Assembly (NCBI RefSeq): GCF_002095435.2
Contig: NZ_MJEJ02000043.1
Coordinates: forward strand, 126,084 to 190,083
Direction of reading: 5' to 3'
Length of the DNA stretch: 64,000 nucleotides
From: Williamsia sp. 1138
GTDB lineage: Bacteria; Actinomycetota; Actinomycetes; Mycobacteriales; Mycobacteriaceae
The position numbers and the translations under genes are program-made. Positions 52,100 through 61,751 of this stretch are shown here, one piece after another (position 1 is the stretch's first letter; each line of letters opens with the position of its first letter). The notes under the pieces are model-generated. The model did no database searches. It was not told where the DNA came from and saw only the letters and a list, made by a program, of their open reading frames with translations.

Positions 52100-52294
52100 A
52101 TGGCGCAGGAACAAACCAAGCGCACGGGCGGTAATGACGACGACAGCGATTCCGGTCCCGATTCGGGTGCCGGTCAGGAACGCCGTGAGAAGCTGGCCGA
52201 CGACACCGACGACCTGCTCGACGAGATCGACGACGTGCTCGAAGAAAATGCCGAGGACTTCGTCCGCGCCTATGTCCAGAAGGGCGGCCAGTGA
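52100..52294 (+). CDS. pup: Prokaryotic ubiquitin-like protein Pup
   Basis: A 64-residue, intrinsically disordered, acidic tag. The C-terminus is Lys-Gly-Gly-Gln, so it is made in the Gln form and must be deamidated by Dop before PafA links it to substrate lysines. The region [22 protein letters not shown] is the helix that folds on the ARC coiled coil. An excellent ribosome-binding site precedes ATG 52100, and its stop overlaps the prcB GTG (GTGA), coupling tag and protease synthesis. Confidence 0.97.
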   Translation: MAQEQTKRTGGNDDDSDSGPDSGAGQERREKLADDTDDLLDEIDDVLEENAEDFVRAYVQKGGQ

Positions 52295-53160
52295 CCGATC
52301 GAATCCGGTCTCTCGGCCAGGACATCTCATCGTTTTCCGACTACCTGCGTGATCACGCTCCAGACTTGTTGCCCAAGAACAGGTTTCCAGAGGGGGCTAC
52401 CGCGAACATTCCGCACGGCACCACCATCGTCGCGATCACCTACCCCGGTGGGGTGGTGATCGCGGGTGATCGTCGTGCCACTGCAGGTCACCTGATCGCC
52501 AGCCGCGACATGCGGAAGGTGTTCATCACCGACGAGTACTCCGCTGCGGGCATCGCCGGCACAGCTGGCGTGGCCATCGAGATGATCCGGTTGTTCGCCG
52601 TGGAGCTCGAGCATTACGAGAAGATCGAAGGCGTATCGCTCACGCTCGATGGCAAGGTCAACCGCCTCGCGTCGATGGTCCGCTCGAACTTGGAGGCCGC
52701 AATGGCCGGATTGGCGGCGATTCCGCTGCTCGTCGGCTATGACTCAGATGCGATAGATCCGCAGCGTCCAGGCCGCATATTCTCCTTCGACGTCGCCGGT
52801 GATCGACACGAGGAACACGGCGGCTACCAGGCCATCGGATCGGGATCGGTGTTCGCGAAGTCTTCGATCAAGAAGCTGTACCGCCACGACCTGACGGCGG
52901 AGCAAGCACTCGAGATCGCTGTCGAGTCGCTGTACGACGCGGCCGACGACGACTCCGCGACAGGCGGGCCCGACATGGTGCGTGGTCTCTATCCGACCGC
53001 GGCAACAGTGGGTCCCGACGGTGCGACGGTCGTCCCGGCCGACGACATCGAACAAGCAGCGCGCTCCGTCATCTCCCGTCGTTCCGCAGCGGGAGACGAA
53101 GCAAATCGGAGCTCGACCCGGATCGCCGATGGTGGCGTCAGTGCAGGTGGTGAAGCGTGA
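52291..53160 (+). CDS. prcB: Proteasome beta subunit PrcB
   Basis: The catalytic subunit of the 20S proteasome. A 43-residue propeptide precedes Thr44, the mature N-terminal nucleophile (HGTTIVAI), followed by [12 protein letters not shown] (Asp and Lys/Arg of the active site region) and [15 protein letters not shown]. The 289-residue protein ends with an unusual tail, [17 protein letters not shown], in which GDEANRSST matches the repeat in MutA. GTG 52291 overlaps the pup stop and the prcB stop overlaps prcA GTG 53157, so pup-prcB-prcA are coupled. Confidence 0.97.
   Translation: MTDRIRSLGQDISSFSDYLRDHAPDLLPKNRFPEGATANIPHGTTIVAITYPGGVVIAGDRRATAGHLIASRDMRKVFITDEYSAAGIAGTAGVAIEMIRLFAVELEHYEKIEGVSLTLDGKVNRLASMVRSNLEAAMAGLAAIPLLVGYDSDAIDPQRPGRIFSFDVAGDRHEEHGGYQAIGSGSVFAKSSIKKLYRHDLTAEQALEIAVESLYDAADDDSATGGPDMVRGLYPTAATVGPDGATVVPADDIEQAARSVISRRSAAGDEANRSSTRIADGGVSAGGEA
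53091..53118 (+). repeat. Third copy of the mutA-type coding repeat, at the 3' end of prcB
   Basis: The 28 bp here match mutA positions 8968-8995 at 25 of 28 bases, and the reading frame is the same (GDEANRSST versus GDVAKRSST). The copy lies in the C-terminal tail of PrcB, outside the conserved fold. Independent occurrence in two unrelated genes with conserved frame points to a dispersed intragenic element. Confidence 0.75.
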
Positions 53161-53924
53161 CTTTTCCGTATTACGCCAGCGCCGAACAGATCATGCGCGA
53201 CCGTTCGGAACTGGCCCGCAAGGGCATCGCACGTGGACGCAGCGTCATAGCGCTCACGTACGCCGACGGAGTGCTGTTCGTTGCGGAGAACCCGTCGAAC
53301 ACGCTGCGCAAGGTCAGCGAGATCTACGACCGCATCGGGTTCGCGGCGGTCGGCAAGTACAACGAGTTCGAGAGTTTGCGTAAGGCGGGCATCCAGCATG
53401 CCGACATGCGCGGATATCAGTACGACAGGCTCGATGTCAGCGGTTTGTCGCTGGCGAATGCGTACGCCAGCACGCTGGGATCGGTGTTCACCGAGCAGCC
53501 GAAGCCCTACGAGGTCGAGTTGTGTGTTGCCGAGGTGAGCCGTCCCGGCAAACCCGGTCCGTCGCAGCTCTATCGGATCACCTACGACGGATCGATCGTC
53601 GACGAGACCAAGTTTCTCGTCATGGGTGGTACCACCGAGGCGATCTCGGCCTCGATGAAGGAGTCGTACGACTCCGAAGCCGATCTGCGAAGCGCCTTGG
53701 CGTCCGCGATCAAAGCGTTGCAGACCCCGGCCGCTCCGAACGGCTCCGGTTCCACCTCGTCGTCATCATCGTCGACCCCGGCACCCGCTCCGGAGCCGCG
53801 CAAACTCGAGCCGAGCGACCTCGAGGTCGCGATTCTCGATCATGGTCGGCCCCGGCGCGCATTCCGGCGTCTGACGGGTTCGACCTTGGTCAACCTTCTT
53901 CCGGAAGGCTCGACCGAAAGCTGA
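53157..53924 (+). CDS. prcA: Proteasome alpha subunit PrcA
   Basis: The 255-residue alpha subunit forms the outer gated rings and receives the ARC GQYL motif. The N-terminal gating peptide ([23 protein letters not shown]) and the core [35 protein letters not shown] are typical. After residue 190 there is a Ser/Pro/Ala-rich low-complexity linker ([19 protein letters not shown]) before a conserved C-terminal piece ([23 protein letters not shown]). It begins at GTG 53157 overlapping prcB. pafA follows 39 bp later with its own promoter. Confidence 0.96.
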   Translation: MTFPYYASAEQIMRDRSELARKGIARGRSVIALTYADGVLFVAENPSNTLRKVSEIYDRIGFAAVGKYNEFESLRKAGIQHADMRGYQYDRLDVSGLSLANAYASTLGSVFTEQPKPYEVELCVAEVSRPGKPGPSQLYRITYDGSIVDETKFLVMGGTTEAISASMKESYDSEADLRSALASAIKALQTPAAPNGSGSTSSSSSSTPAPAPEPRKLEPSDLEVAILDHGRPRRAFRRLTGSTLVNLLPEGSTES

Positions 53925-53951
53925 AGCACTACCCACCAGGACACTCGACGG

Positions 53952-53957
53952 TAGGTT
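53952..53957 (+). promoter_or_regulatory. -10 box of leaderless pafA promoter
   Basis: TAGGTT lies 6 nt before GTG 53964, the same spacing as at dop and pafB, with no ribosome-binding site. Confidence 0.55.
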
Positions 53958-53963
53958 GAAATC

Positions 53964-55322
53964 GTGGAACGACGAATAATGGGTATCGAAACCGAGTTCG
54001 GTGTGACGTGTACTTTTCACGGACATCGTCGGCTCAGTCCCGACGAAGTTGCGCGGTATCTCTTCCGCCGGGTGGTCTCGTGGGGGCGTTCGTCGAATGT
54101 GTTCCTGCAGAACGGGGCGCGGCTCTACCTCGACGTCGGCTCGCATCCCGAGTACGCAACTGCCGAATGCGACAACCTGCAGCAACTGATCGAGCACGAT
54201 CGGGCCGGCGAGCTGGTGCTGGAAGATCTCCTGGTGGACGCCGAGCGGCGTCTTGCCGATGAGGGGATCGGCGGCGACATCTACCTGTTCAAGAACAACA
54301 CCGACTCGGCAGGTAATTCGTACGGGTGCCACGAGAACTACCTGGTGGTCCGTGCCGGAGAGTTCTCCAGGATCTCCGATGTGCTGCTCCCGTTCCTGGT
54401 GACCCGCCAGCTGATCTGCGGCGCAGGCAAGGTTCTGCAGACGCCCAAGGCCGCGACCTTCTGTCTGTCCCAGCGTGCCGAGCACATCTGGGAGGGTGTC
54501 TCCTCGGCGACCACCCGCAGCCGGCCGATCATCAACACCCGAGATGAGCCGCACGCGGACGCCGAGAAGTACCGGCGACTGCATGTCATCGTCGGCGACT
54601 CCAACATGGCCGAGACCACGACGATGCTCAAGGTCGGATCGGCCGCACTGGTGCTCGAGATGATCGAATCGGGCGTCTCGTTCCGGGACTTCGCCCTCGA
54701 CAACCCGATCCGGGCGATTCGGGAGGTCTCGCACGATCTCACCGGACGACGTCCGGTTCGGCTGGCAGGCGGTCGTCAGGCGAGTGCGCTCGACATCCAG
54801 CGCGAGTACCACGCGCGGGCCGTCGAGCACCTGCGCACCCGTAAGCCGGATCAGAACATGACCCAGGTCGTCGATCTCTGGGGCCGGATGCTCGATGCGG
54901 TCGAGCAACAGGACTACGCGAAGGTCGACACCGAGGTCGACTGGGTGATCAAGCGCAAGCTGTTCCAGCGCTACCAGGACCGCTACTCGATGGAGCTGTC
55001 CGATCCGAAGATCTCTCAACTCGACCTTGCCTACCACGACATCAAACGAGGTCGAGGAGTCTTCGACCTGCTACAGCGCAAAGGTCTTGCCGCCCGGGTC
55101 ACCACAGATGAGGCGATCGCTGCCGCAGTCGACACACCGCCGCAGACCACGCGAGCGAAACTGCGAGGGGACTTCATCGCCGCGGCCCAGAAAGCAGGAC
55201 GAGATTTCACGGTCGACTGGGTTCACCTCAAACTCAACGACCAGGCTCAGCGCACGGTCCTGTGCAAGGACCCTTTCCGTAATGTCGATGAGCGCGTCGA
55301 ACGCCTGATCGCCTCCATGTAG
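53964..55322 (+). CDS. pafA: Pup ligase PafA
   Basis: PafA phosphorylates the C-terminal Glu of Pup with ATP and joins it to lysines of target proteins. The 452-residue glutamine-synthetase-like protein starts [14 protein letters not shown] (Glu9, Glu11 metal ligands), has the catalytic Asp57 in [37 protein letters not shown]-type NTP-binding sequence and NTRDEPHAD. It lacks the Dop loop, which separates it from its paralogue Dop 2 kb upstream. Start GTG 53964. Confidence 0.97.
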   Translation: MERRIMGIETEFGVTCTFHGHRRLSPDEVARYLFRRVVSWGRSSNVFLQNGARLYLDVGSHPEYATAECDNLQQLIEHDRAGELVLEDLLVDAERRLADEGIGGDIYLFKNNTDSAGNSYGCHENYLVVRAGEFSRISDVLLPFLVTRQLICGAGKVLQTPKAATFCLSQRAEHIWEGVSSATTRSRPIINTRDEPHADAEKYRRLHVIVGDSNMAETTTMLKVGSAALVLEMIESGVSFRDFALDNPIRAIREVSHDLTGRRPVRLAGGRQASALDIQREYHARAVEHLRTRKPDQNMTQVVDLWGRMLDAVEQQDYAKVDTEVDWVIKRKLFQRYQDRYSMELSDPKISQLDLAYHDIKRGRGVFDLLQRKGLAARVTTDEAIAAAVDTPPQTTRAKLRGDFIAAAQKAGRDFTVDWVHLKLNDQAQRTVLCKDPFRNVDERVERLIASM

Positions 55323-55334
55323 ACCCTGCGGCAC

Positions 55335-55340
55335 TAGTCT
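55335..55340 (+). promoter_or_regulatory. -10 box of leaderless pafB promoter
   Basis: TAGTCT lies 6 nt before GTG 55347 in the 24-bp gap after pafA; its -35 region would lie inside the end of pafA. Confidence 0.5.
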
Positions 55341-55346
55341 GGGCGG

Positions 55347-56393
55347 GTGGCACAGTCAGGTAGCAGCCTTGCGGGAAGTGGGATCGGCGGAGCCCCAAAA
55401 CCGAAGGCGAAGGTAGAGCGGCAGATGAATCTTGTCATCTGTCTCCTTTCGACGCGGCAGTTCTTGTCCGCCGAACAGATTCGCAAGATCGTGGGCGGTT
55501 ACGAGACGTCGAAGACCGACGAAGCGTTCAATCGCATGTTCGAGCGGGACAAGAACGAACTCCGGGATCTGGGGATCCCGCTGGAGACCGGACGCAGCTC
55601 CGGCCTGTCACCGGTCGACGGTTATCGCATCGATCGTGACGCCTACGAACTCAGTGACGTCGACCTGACCGAGGAAGAGGCCGCGGCAGTCGCGTTGGCT
55701 GCGGCGTTGTGGGATTCGCCCGGGCTCGCGGCCAACACACACAGTGCGCTGATGAAGTTGCGCGCCGCGGGTGTGCAGGTCGACGCGGATGTCGTCTTCG
55801 AGGAGTCAGCTCCTTCCATCCACTCGTCAGCGCCTCGCGGCATCGGTTCCCAGGAGGTCCTGACGACCCTCCTGGCGGCGGTCGATGCCCGTCGGCAGGT
55901 CCGTTTCGAGCATCGGTCTGCCAAGAACCAGCCGTATCAGACGCGGACGATGAAGCCCTGGGGAGTAGTCACGCACCAGCGCCGTTGGTACCTGGTCGGC
56001 CACGACGTCGACCGCGGCGAGCCCCGGACCTTCCGGCTGTCCCGGATCGCCTCGGTGGAGCCATTCGGCAGATCGGGTGTTGTCGTGCAACCCGACGACG
56101 TGGACCTGCGGGCGATCGTCGCCGAGGCGGTGACCGTGTCGGGGCCACCTCGTATCGCCAGGATCTGGGTGGCGGACAATCGCGCTGCGGGTCTGCGGCG
56201 GATTGCGTCGGGGTCGTCGCCCGGTGTTTTCGCCGGCCGAGACGGAACGGTCCTGGACGTCGCGATGAACTCGATCGATGGACTGTCGCGGCAGGTGCTC
56301 GGCGCCGGAGCGGATGCGGTCGTCGTCGAACCCCCCGAACTCCGGGACCACGTCGTCAACGAACTGCGGACACTGACCGGGGGAGGGTCATGA
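55347..56393 (+). CDS. pafB: WYL-domain transcriptional regulator PafB
   Basis: PafB forms a complex with PafC that activates the LexA-independent DNA damage response in mycobacteria, probably sensing single-stranded DNA through its WYL domain. The 348-residue protein has a winged helix-turn-helix (FLSAEQIRKIVGGYETSKTDEAFNRMFERDKNELRDLG, about 40-80) and a WYL domain around 185-260 (QVRFEHRSAKNQPYQTRTMKPWGVVTHQRRWYLVGHD). Start GTG 55347; the stop overlaps the pafC ATG. Confidence 0.94.
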   Translation: MAQSGSSLAGSGIGGAPKPKAKVERQMNLVICLLSTRQFLSAEQIRKIVGGYETSKTDEAFNRMFERDKNELRDLGIPLETGRSSGLSPVDGYRIDRDAYELSDVDLTEEEAAAVALAAALWDSPGLAANTHSALMKLRAAGVQVDADVVFEESAPSIHSSAPRGIGSQEVLTTLLAAVDARRQVRFEHRSAKNQPYQTRTMKPWGVVTHQRRWYLVGHDVDRGEPRTFRLSRIASVEPFGRSGVVVQPDDVDLRAIVAEAVTVSGPPRIARIWVADNRAAGLRRIASGSSPGVFAGRDGTVLDVAMNSIDGLSRQVLGAGADAVVVEPPELRDHVVNELRTLTGGGS

Positions 56394-57379
56394 GTTCCCC
56401 GTCAGCGACGACGTCTCACCTCACCCGGCTGCTGGTCATGGTTCCGTACCTGCAGGCACATCCCGGCGTCAGCGCTGCCACAGCGGCGCGCGATCTGGGT
56501 ACCACCAGCAAACAGGTGATGAGTGACCTCAACCAACTGTGGATGTGCGGGTTACCGGGGTACTCACCTGGTGACCTGATCGATCTGTCGTTCACCGAGG
56601 AGAGCATCGAGGTCACCTTCTCTGCGGGCATCGATCATCCACTCCGCCTGACCGCGGCCGAGGCCGCGCCGCTGCTCATCGCGCTACGCGCGCTGATCGA
56701 CACTGCAGGTGTGGTGGACACCGGTGCTGCGCGAACCGCCATCGCGAAGATCGAAGCGGCGATGGGTCCGTCGTCGGGTTCCGGTATTACCGCACCGACA
56801 GACGCCGGACCCGCCGAATCCGACGCGGTGGTGGCCGTCCGCAGGGCAGTTCGAGACAAGCGCGCCCTTCGTCTGCGGTACTACTCCGCGTCCCGCGACG
56901 CCGTCACGGACCGAATCGTGGATCCGGTGCGGCTACAGGCCGTGGAGGGCAACGGGTATCTCGAAGCCTGGTGCCGCGACAGCGACGGTATCCGGCTGTT
57001 CCGATTCGACCGCATCGACGACGCCGTGGTGCTCGATGAACCGGCCACCCCGCCTCCCGGTACCGACGACTCGGCCGCTCTGGGCTTGTTCGAATCCGAC
57101 CCGGCGTTACCGTCGGCATTGATCGAGATCGATTCTGACGTGATCTGGGTGATGGAGTATTACCTGATCGAGCCCGCCGACCCAGACGCGGTCCCGGATT
57201 CGACGAAGCCACTGCTGGCGACCATGACGTACGGTTCCGAAGAGTGGCTGACCCGGTTCATCTCAAGTTTCGGTGGCAAGATCCGAGTCCTGGACAACCC
57301 CGCTGTCAGCGCGGCGATCACCGAGAGGGCCACCGCTGCGCTGGCAATGTACGAGCACAACACATCGGATTCGGTGTGA
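56390..57379 (+). CDS. pafC: WYL-domain transcriptional regulator PafC
   Basis: The 329-residue partner of PafB. It has an N-terminal helix-turn-helix (HLTRLLVMVPYLQAHPGVSAATAARDLGTTSKQVMSDLNQLWMCG), a WYL domain around 155-225 (KRALRLRYYSASRDAVTDRIVDPVRLQAVEGNGYLEAWC) and the WYL C-terminal extension (YGSEEWLTRFISSFGGKIRVLDN). ATG 56390 overlaps the pafB stop by ATGA, so the two subunits are translationally coupled. The tat genes follow. Confidence 0.94.
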   Translation: MSSPSATTSHLTRLLVMVPYLQAHPGVSAATAARDLGTTSKQVMSDLNQLWMCGLPGYSPGDLIDLSFTEESIEVTFSAGIDHPLRLTAAEAAPLLIALRALIDTAGVVDTGAARTAIAKIEAAMGPSSGSGITAPTDAGPAESDAVVAVRRAVRDKRALRLRYYSASRDAVTDRIVDPVRLQAVEGNGYLEAWCRDSDGIRLFRFDRIDDAVVLDEPATPPPGTDDSAALGLFESDPALPSALIEIDSDVIWVMEYYLIEPADPDAVPDSTKPLLATMTYGSEEWLTRFISSFGGKIRVLDNPAVSAAITERATAALAMYEHNTSDSV

Positions 57380-57391
57380 ACGTTCGGCAAA

Positions 57392-57415
57392 CCCGGTCCG
57401 GCACGCCAGACCGGG
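57392..57415 (+). terminator. Hairpin between pafC and tatA
   Basis: CCCGGTC (57392-57398) and GACCGGG (57409-57415) form a perfect 7-bp stem with a 10-nt loop shortly after the pafC stop. No U-tract; a tailless terminator or processing site is possible. Confidence 0.4.
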
Positions 57416-57428
57416 CCACCAACTCCGG

Positions 57429-57434
57429 TAGCAT
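57429..57434 (+). promoter_or_regulatory. Candidate -10 box of tatA
   Basis: TAGCAT, identical to the uppP box, lies 51 nt before the tatA ATG. The leader contains two similar direct repeats, CCCATAGTCGATTT and CCCATATCGATTT (57438-57466), then AGAAAGG near the start codon as ribosome-binding site. Confidence 0.45.
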
Positions 57435-57484
57435 CGACCCATAGTCGATTTCGCCCATATCGATTTTGTCAGAAAGGTAGATCA

Positions 57485-57748
57485 ATGACTGGAGCACTCA
57501 GCTGGTGGCACATCGTCATTGTCGTCGCCGTCTTCATACTTTTGTTCGGTTCGAAAAAGCTGCCTGACGCGGCGCGCGGCCTCGGCCGGTCCATGCGCAT
57601 CTTCAAGAGCGAGATCAAAGAGATGCAGAACGATGGCAAATCCGACGGTGAGACGCCGTCCGCCGATGGCGCGCCTCAGATCACTTCCGGCCTGGATGGC
57701 TCGACGCCGTCGCAGACGAACCCCGACACCGAGCGTCGATCCGCGTAA
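57485..57748 (+). CDS. tatA: Sec-independent translocase subunit TatA
   Basis: The 87-residue pore-forming component of the twin-arginine translocase. One N-terminal membrane helix (about 5-21; [22 protein letters not shown], with the FG-x-KKLPD hinge) is followed by an amphipathic helix ([19 protein letters not shown]) and a disordered tail. It precedes tatC by 112 bp, in the usual actinobacterial pafC-tatA-tatC order. Confidence 0.96.
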   Translation: MTGALSWWHIVIVVAVFILLFGSKKLPDAARGLGRSMRIFKSEIKEMQNDGKSDGETPSADGAPQITSGLDGSTPSQTNPDTERRSA

Positions 57749-57860
57749 GACATCACGGTCCCGTTGGCAGCCAAGGGCGGCAGTTCACCGTGCAGGAAGT
57801 TCAGTGACTGATCCGGCTGGGTGCCAATCCGCCAGCAACTGATCTGAAGACAGCCCACCA

Positions 57861-58832
57861 GTGCGCATTCCTCTCGACCCTCGGCGCCGCAAGCGCAAGG
57901 TCAATCCCGATGGCACCATGTCGTTGGTCGACCACCTTCGCGAGCTGCGGACCCGCCTGCTGATCTCGGCGGCCGCCATTGCGTTCACCACGATCCTCGG
58001 ATTCGCGTGGTACTCCCACGGGGTGTTCGGCATGGACTCCCTGGGCGACCTGCTCCGCCAGCCTTACTGCGACCTGCCGGCGTCGTCACGGGCAAATCTC
58101 ACCACCGATGACGCGTGTCGACTTCTCGCGACCGGTCCTTTCGACCAGTTCATGCTCCGCCTCAAAGTGGCCTTGACCGCAGGGTTCGTGATGGCCTGCC
58201 CGGTGTGGTTCTACCAACTCTGGTCGTTCATCACGCCCGGCATGCATTCGAAAGAGCGCAAGTACGCGGTCTCGTTCGTCACTGCCGCGGCCGTCTTGTT
58301 CATCGGTGGCGCCGTGCTCGCGTACATGGTGGTCAGCAAGGCTTTCGAGTTCCTGCTCACCGTCGGTGACAACGTCCAGATCACAGCGCTCGCCGGCGAC
58401 CAGTACTTCAACTTCCTGCTGCACCTGTTGCTCATCTTCGGTGTGAGCTTCGAGATCCCGCTGCTGATCGTCTCGCTGAATCTGATCGGGGTGCTGCCCT
58501 ACGCGAAACTGAAGGCCTGGCGGCGTGGCTTGAACTTCGGAATGTTCGTGTTCGCGGCTGTGGCGACCCCCGGCAACGACCCGTTCACGATGCTGGCGCT
58601 GGCGGTCGCCCTGTGCATACTGCTCGAGTTCGCAATCCAGATCGCGCGCATCCACGACAAGCGCAAGACCAAGCGGGAAGCGCAGGAGTGGGGCGCGGTC
58701 AGCGACGACGAGGCTTCTCCGATCGCCCCTGCGTCGCCTGCCGAACCGGCAACGGGGCCCGTCCGATCTGCGTCGCCGGTGTCGGCCACCTCCTCGGCGA
58801 GCGGAGTCGATCACTACGATGACACTCTCTGA
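57861..58832 (+). CDS. tatC: Sec-independent translocase subunit TatC
   Basis: A 323-residue six-helix membrane protein that binds the twin-arginine signal peptide. Signatures are the cytosolic N-terminal [17 protein letters not shown], the helix [20 protein letters not shown] with the conserved F-E-x-P, and [31 protein letters not shown]. The Ala/Pro/Ser-rich C-terminal tail (about 275-323) is disordered. GTG 57861 is the start; the gene overlaps helY by 14 bp. Confidence 0.95.
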   Translation: MRIPLDPRRRKRKVNPDGTMSLVDHLRELRTRLLISAAAIAFTTILGFAWYSHGVFGMDSLGDLLRQPYCDLPASSRANLTTDDACRLLATGPFDQFMLRLKVALTAGFVMACPVWFYQLWSFITPGMHSKERKYAVSFVTAAAVLFIGGAVLAYMVVSKAFEFLLTVGDNVQITALAGDQYFNFLLHLLLIFGVSFEIPLLIVSLNLIGVLPYAKLKAWRRGLNFGMFVFAAVATPGNDPFTMLALAVALCILLEFAIQIARIHDKRKTKREAQEWGAVSDDEASPIAPASPAEPATGPVRSASPVSATSSASGVDHYDDTL

Positions 58833-61620
58833 CACGCGCGTAGAACTGGAAAAGTTCTCCGCGCGCCAGGCGTTCGCGCTCGATCCGTTCCAGCTCGACG
58901 CGTGCACTGCTCTCGCCGACGGTCACGGTGTGCTGGTCTGCGCTCCGACAGGCGCAGGCAAGACGATTGTCGGCGAGTTCGCGGTGCATCTCGCCCTCGC
59001 TGCCGGCAGCAAGTGTTTTTACACCACGCCCATCAAGGCCTTGAGCAATCAGAAGTACGCCGACCTCGTCCGGGCGCACGGCGCGGACTCGATCGGACTG
59101 CTGACGGGCGATTCGTCGGTCAACTCGAACGCACCGGTCGTGGTCATGACGACCGAAGTCCTGCGGAACATGATCTACGCCAATTCTCCCGCCCTGGAGC
59201 ATTTGTCGCACGTAGTGATGGACGAAGTGCACTTTCTCGCCGACCGCTTCCGCGGTGCGGTCTGGGAAGAAGTGATCCTGCACCTGGCCCCGTCTGTGCG
59301 AGTCGTCAGCTTGTCGGCGACCGTCAGCAACGCCGAGGAGTTCGGTTCCTGGATCCAAACGGTCCGCGGCGACACGACCGTGATCGTCGACGACCACCGG
59401 CCGATTCCTCTCAGCCAGCACATGATCGTCGGCAACCGACTCTTCGATCTGTTCGACCGCAAAGACCCGAGCGCGCCGAACAAGAAGCCGGCGGTCAACC
59501 CCGAACTGACCCGTTACATCCGGCACCGTGAGCTGGCCGCGCGTCGGGACGATGACTACTCGCCGCGTGGATCACGGGGACGCCGCGGCGGATCGCAGCG
59601 TGGCGATCCGCGGCGGGGCGGCACCCGTCCGATTTCTCGACCCGATCTGATCGCCAGGCTCGATCGCGACGGGTTGTTGCCTGCCATCGGATTCATCTTC
59701 TCGCGCGCCGGGTGTGAAGGCGCGCTGAGTCAATGTCTTCGGTCGGGGCTACGTCTGCTCGAGCCGCACCAGGCCGACGAGGTCAATCGCATCGTCGACA
59801 AGTACGTATCCGAACTCTCGGCGTCCGATCAAGACATCCTCGGGGTGCCCAGTTGGCGGGAAGGACTGACCCGAGGGTTCGCAGCGCATCACGCCGGATT
59901 GCTCCCTGCGTTCCGACATGCTGTCGAAGAGCTGTTCGTAAAAGGGCTGGTGAAGGCCGTATTCGCAACGGAAACACTGGCTCTGGGCATCAACATGCCG
60001 GCGCGGTCAGTGGTACTCGAGCGCCTGATCAAGTTCAACGGCGAGGCTCACGTCGACCTGACGCCGGGTGAGTACACGCAGCTGACCGGCCGCGCGGGCC
60101 GCCGCGGTATCGACGTCGAAGGACATGCGGTTGTCGTCTGGACCGATGACCTCGAGCCCACCAGGGTTGCGGGACTCGCCGGGGCCAGAACGTTCCCACT
60201 GCGGAGCTCGTTTGCCCCCGAATACAACATGGCGGTGAACCTCATCGGCAGGCTCGGACTCGCCGGCTCCCGCAATCTCCTCGACCGATCGTTCGCGCAG
60301 TTCCAGGCCGACAAGTCGGTGGTGGGTCAGGCGCGCCAGATCGACACTGCGCGGCGGCAGCTCCGCAAGATCGAGATCGAACTCGAGAACCGGGCCGAAG
60401 GCCGGGGACTCGATGGGGGAATCGACGGGTTCCTGGGCTACACCCGACTCCGCGAAGAGATCCGCTCACGCGAGCGTTCGTTGAAGTTCGAAAACCGCAT
60501 GGCCACCCAGCAGAGCACGGTCGAGGATCTGTCCGCTCTCAAACGCGGGCAGGTGATCGGGTTGCACGGGGGCAGGCATCGAGGCTTGGCCGTGGTCCTC
60601 GAGGCCGCAACCGATCTTCGCGACCCGAAGCCGCTGGTGATCTGTGAGGACGCCTGGTGTGGCCGGGTCGGACCCCGAGATTTCCTCAATCCGCCGCAGG
60701 TCCTCGGAAACATGCGGCTGGCCAAGCAGATCGACCGGCGAACCGGCCGCGGCCGTCGAGATCTCGCGTCCGCATTGAGGTCTGCAGGGATAGACATGCC
60801 GAAGGGCAAGCAGAGCAAACGTACGCAGGCAGCCGACGACACCGGACTGGCGCGGCTACGTTCGGAGTTGCGCGAGCATCCGGCACACCAGATACCGCAA
60901 CACGACGAGCTCTTTCGACTCGCGGAACGCCGCAATCGCGTCGCGCGGGAGATCGCGTCGCTGGAAGAGTCGGTCGCACAGCGCACGTCCACTCTGTCGA
61001 TCAACTTCGACCGCATCGTCGGGGTGCTGAAAGAACTGGGCTACCTGGAACAGCACGCAGGTAAGTCCAACGGCGATCTGATGGTCACCAGAGCAGGGGA
61101 CACCCTGAGCCGGGTGTACAGCGAAAGCGACCTGCTCATCTGCGAATGCATCCGGTCCGGGCTGTGGGACCAGCTCGGCGCCGCCGAACTCGCGGCCGTT
61201 GCGTCGTCGGTCGTGTACGAGTCACGCCGCGATTCCTATGGTGGCGCGGAGTTGGTCACCGGTGTCGCCAGCGTCCGTGAGGCACTGAGCCGCACCCACG
61301 CTGCATGGCAGGCGTTGACGCGGATCGAGATGAGCCATCTGATCGAACCCACCCGGGAGCCCGACGCCGGATTCGCCACCGCTATCTACCTCTGGGCCTC
61401 CGGCCGGAGCCTGACCGAAGTACTCGCCGCCGCAGGTGAACGCGGGACCTCACTGCCTGCCGGTGATTTCGTGCGGTGGAGCCGGCAGGTCATCGATTTG
61501 CTGGAACAGATACGCACTGCGGCGAGCCTGGAAACGTCCGGAGAATCCCGGTTGACGAAATCGGCAACGGCCGCGATCGCCGGTATCCGTCGTGGCGTGG
61601 TGGCCGTCGAGCTCGGATGA
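58819..61620 (+). CDS. helY: Superfamily II Ski2-like RNA helicase HelY
   Basis: A 933-residue DEVH-box ATPase of the Ski2/Mtr4-like group, probably in RNA turnover. Walker A is APTGAGKT (Lys48), DEVH box at 135-138, SATVSN (motif III), [30 protein letters not shown] and [12 protein letters not shown] (motif VI). The C-terminus has the DSHCT/rRNA-processing arch region. Between motifs III and IV lies a basic Arg/Gly-rich insertion (about 248-275; [19 protein letters not shown]) likely to contact RNA. ATG 58819 overlaps the tatC end. Confidence 0.93.
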   Translation: MTLSDTRVELEKFSARQAFALDPFQLDACTALADGHGVLVCAPTGAGKTIVGEFAVHLALAAGSKCFYTTPIKALSNQKYADLVRAHGADSIGLLTGDSSVNSNAPVVVMTTEVLRNMIYANSPALEHLSHVVMDEVHFLADRFRGAVWEEVILHLAPSVRVVSLSATVSNAEEFGSWIQTVRGDTTVIVDDHRPIPLSQHMIVGNRLFDLFDRKDPSAPNKKPAVNPELTRYIRHRELAARRDDDYSPRGSRGRRGGSQRGDPRRGGTRPISRPDLIARLDRDGLLPAIGFIFSRAGCEGALSQCLRSGLRLLEPHQADEVNRIVDKYVSELSASDQDILGVPSWREGLTRGFAAHHAGLLPAFRHAVEELFVKGLVKAVFATETLALGINMPARSVVLERLIKFNGEAHVDLTPGEYTQLTGRAGRRGIDVEGHAVVVWTDDLEPTRVAGLAGARTFPLRSSFAPEYNMAVNLIGRLGLAGSRNLLDRSFAQFQADKSVVGQARQIDTARRQLRKIEIELENRAEGRGLDGGIDGFLGYTRLREEIRSRERSLKFENRMATQQSTVEDLSALKRGQVIGLHGGRHRGLAVVLEAATDLRDPKPLVICEDAWCGRVGPRDFLNPPQVLGNMRLAKQIDRRTGRGRRDLASALRSAGIDMPKGKQSKRTQAADDTGLARLRSELREHPAHQIPQHDELFRLAERRNRVAREIASLEESVAQRTSTLSINFDRIVGVLKELGYLEQHAGKSNGDLMVTRAGDTLSRVYSESDLLICECIRSGLWDQLGAAELAAVASSVVYESRRDSYGGAELVTGVASVREALSRTHAAWQALTRIEMSHLIEPTREPDAGFATAIYLWASGRSLTEVLAAAGERGTSLPAGDFVRWSRQVIDLLEQIRTAASLETSGESRLTKSATAAIAGIRRGVVAVELG

Positions 61621-61677
61621 GCCTGATTGTTGTGCCGCAACATCGGCCCTGGCGCGAATTGTGCCTTCCGGAACACG

Positions 61678-61701
61678 CCCGACATGTGCGGTATGTTCGG
61701 G
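61678..61701 (+). promoter_or_regulatory. Candidate promoter with inverted repeat before DUF4333 gene
   Basis: TATGTT (61692-61697) is a candidate -10 box. It is embedded in an inverted repeat CCCGACAT...ATGTTCGGG (one bulge), which could be an operator. The transcript would have a leader of about 48 nt ending with the GGAGGG ribosome-binding site. Confidence 0.35.
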
Positions 61702-61751
61702 GTCGGTGATCCCCGTAACTTCGGTGCGGTGAGGACAAGCGGAGGGACAAC

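Noticed and set aside
57466-57480. TTGTCAG near tatA, resembling the PafBC-dependent promoter motif
   Set aside because: The remainder of the motif (RGTG, then TANNNT after 8 bp) does not fit; the distance to the next TA-rich box is wrong.
61628-61640. Short palindrome TTGTTGTGCCGCAACA after helY as terminator
   Set aside because: The possible stem is short and imperfect and has no U-tract, so it cannot be supported.
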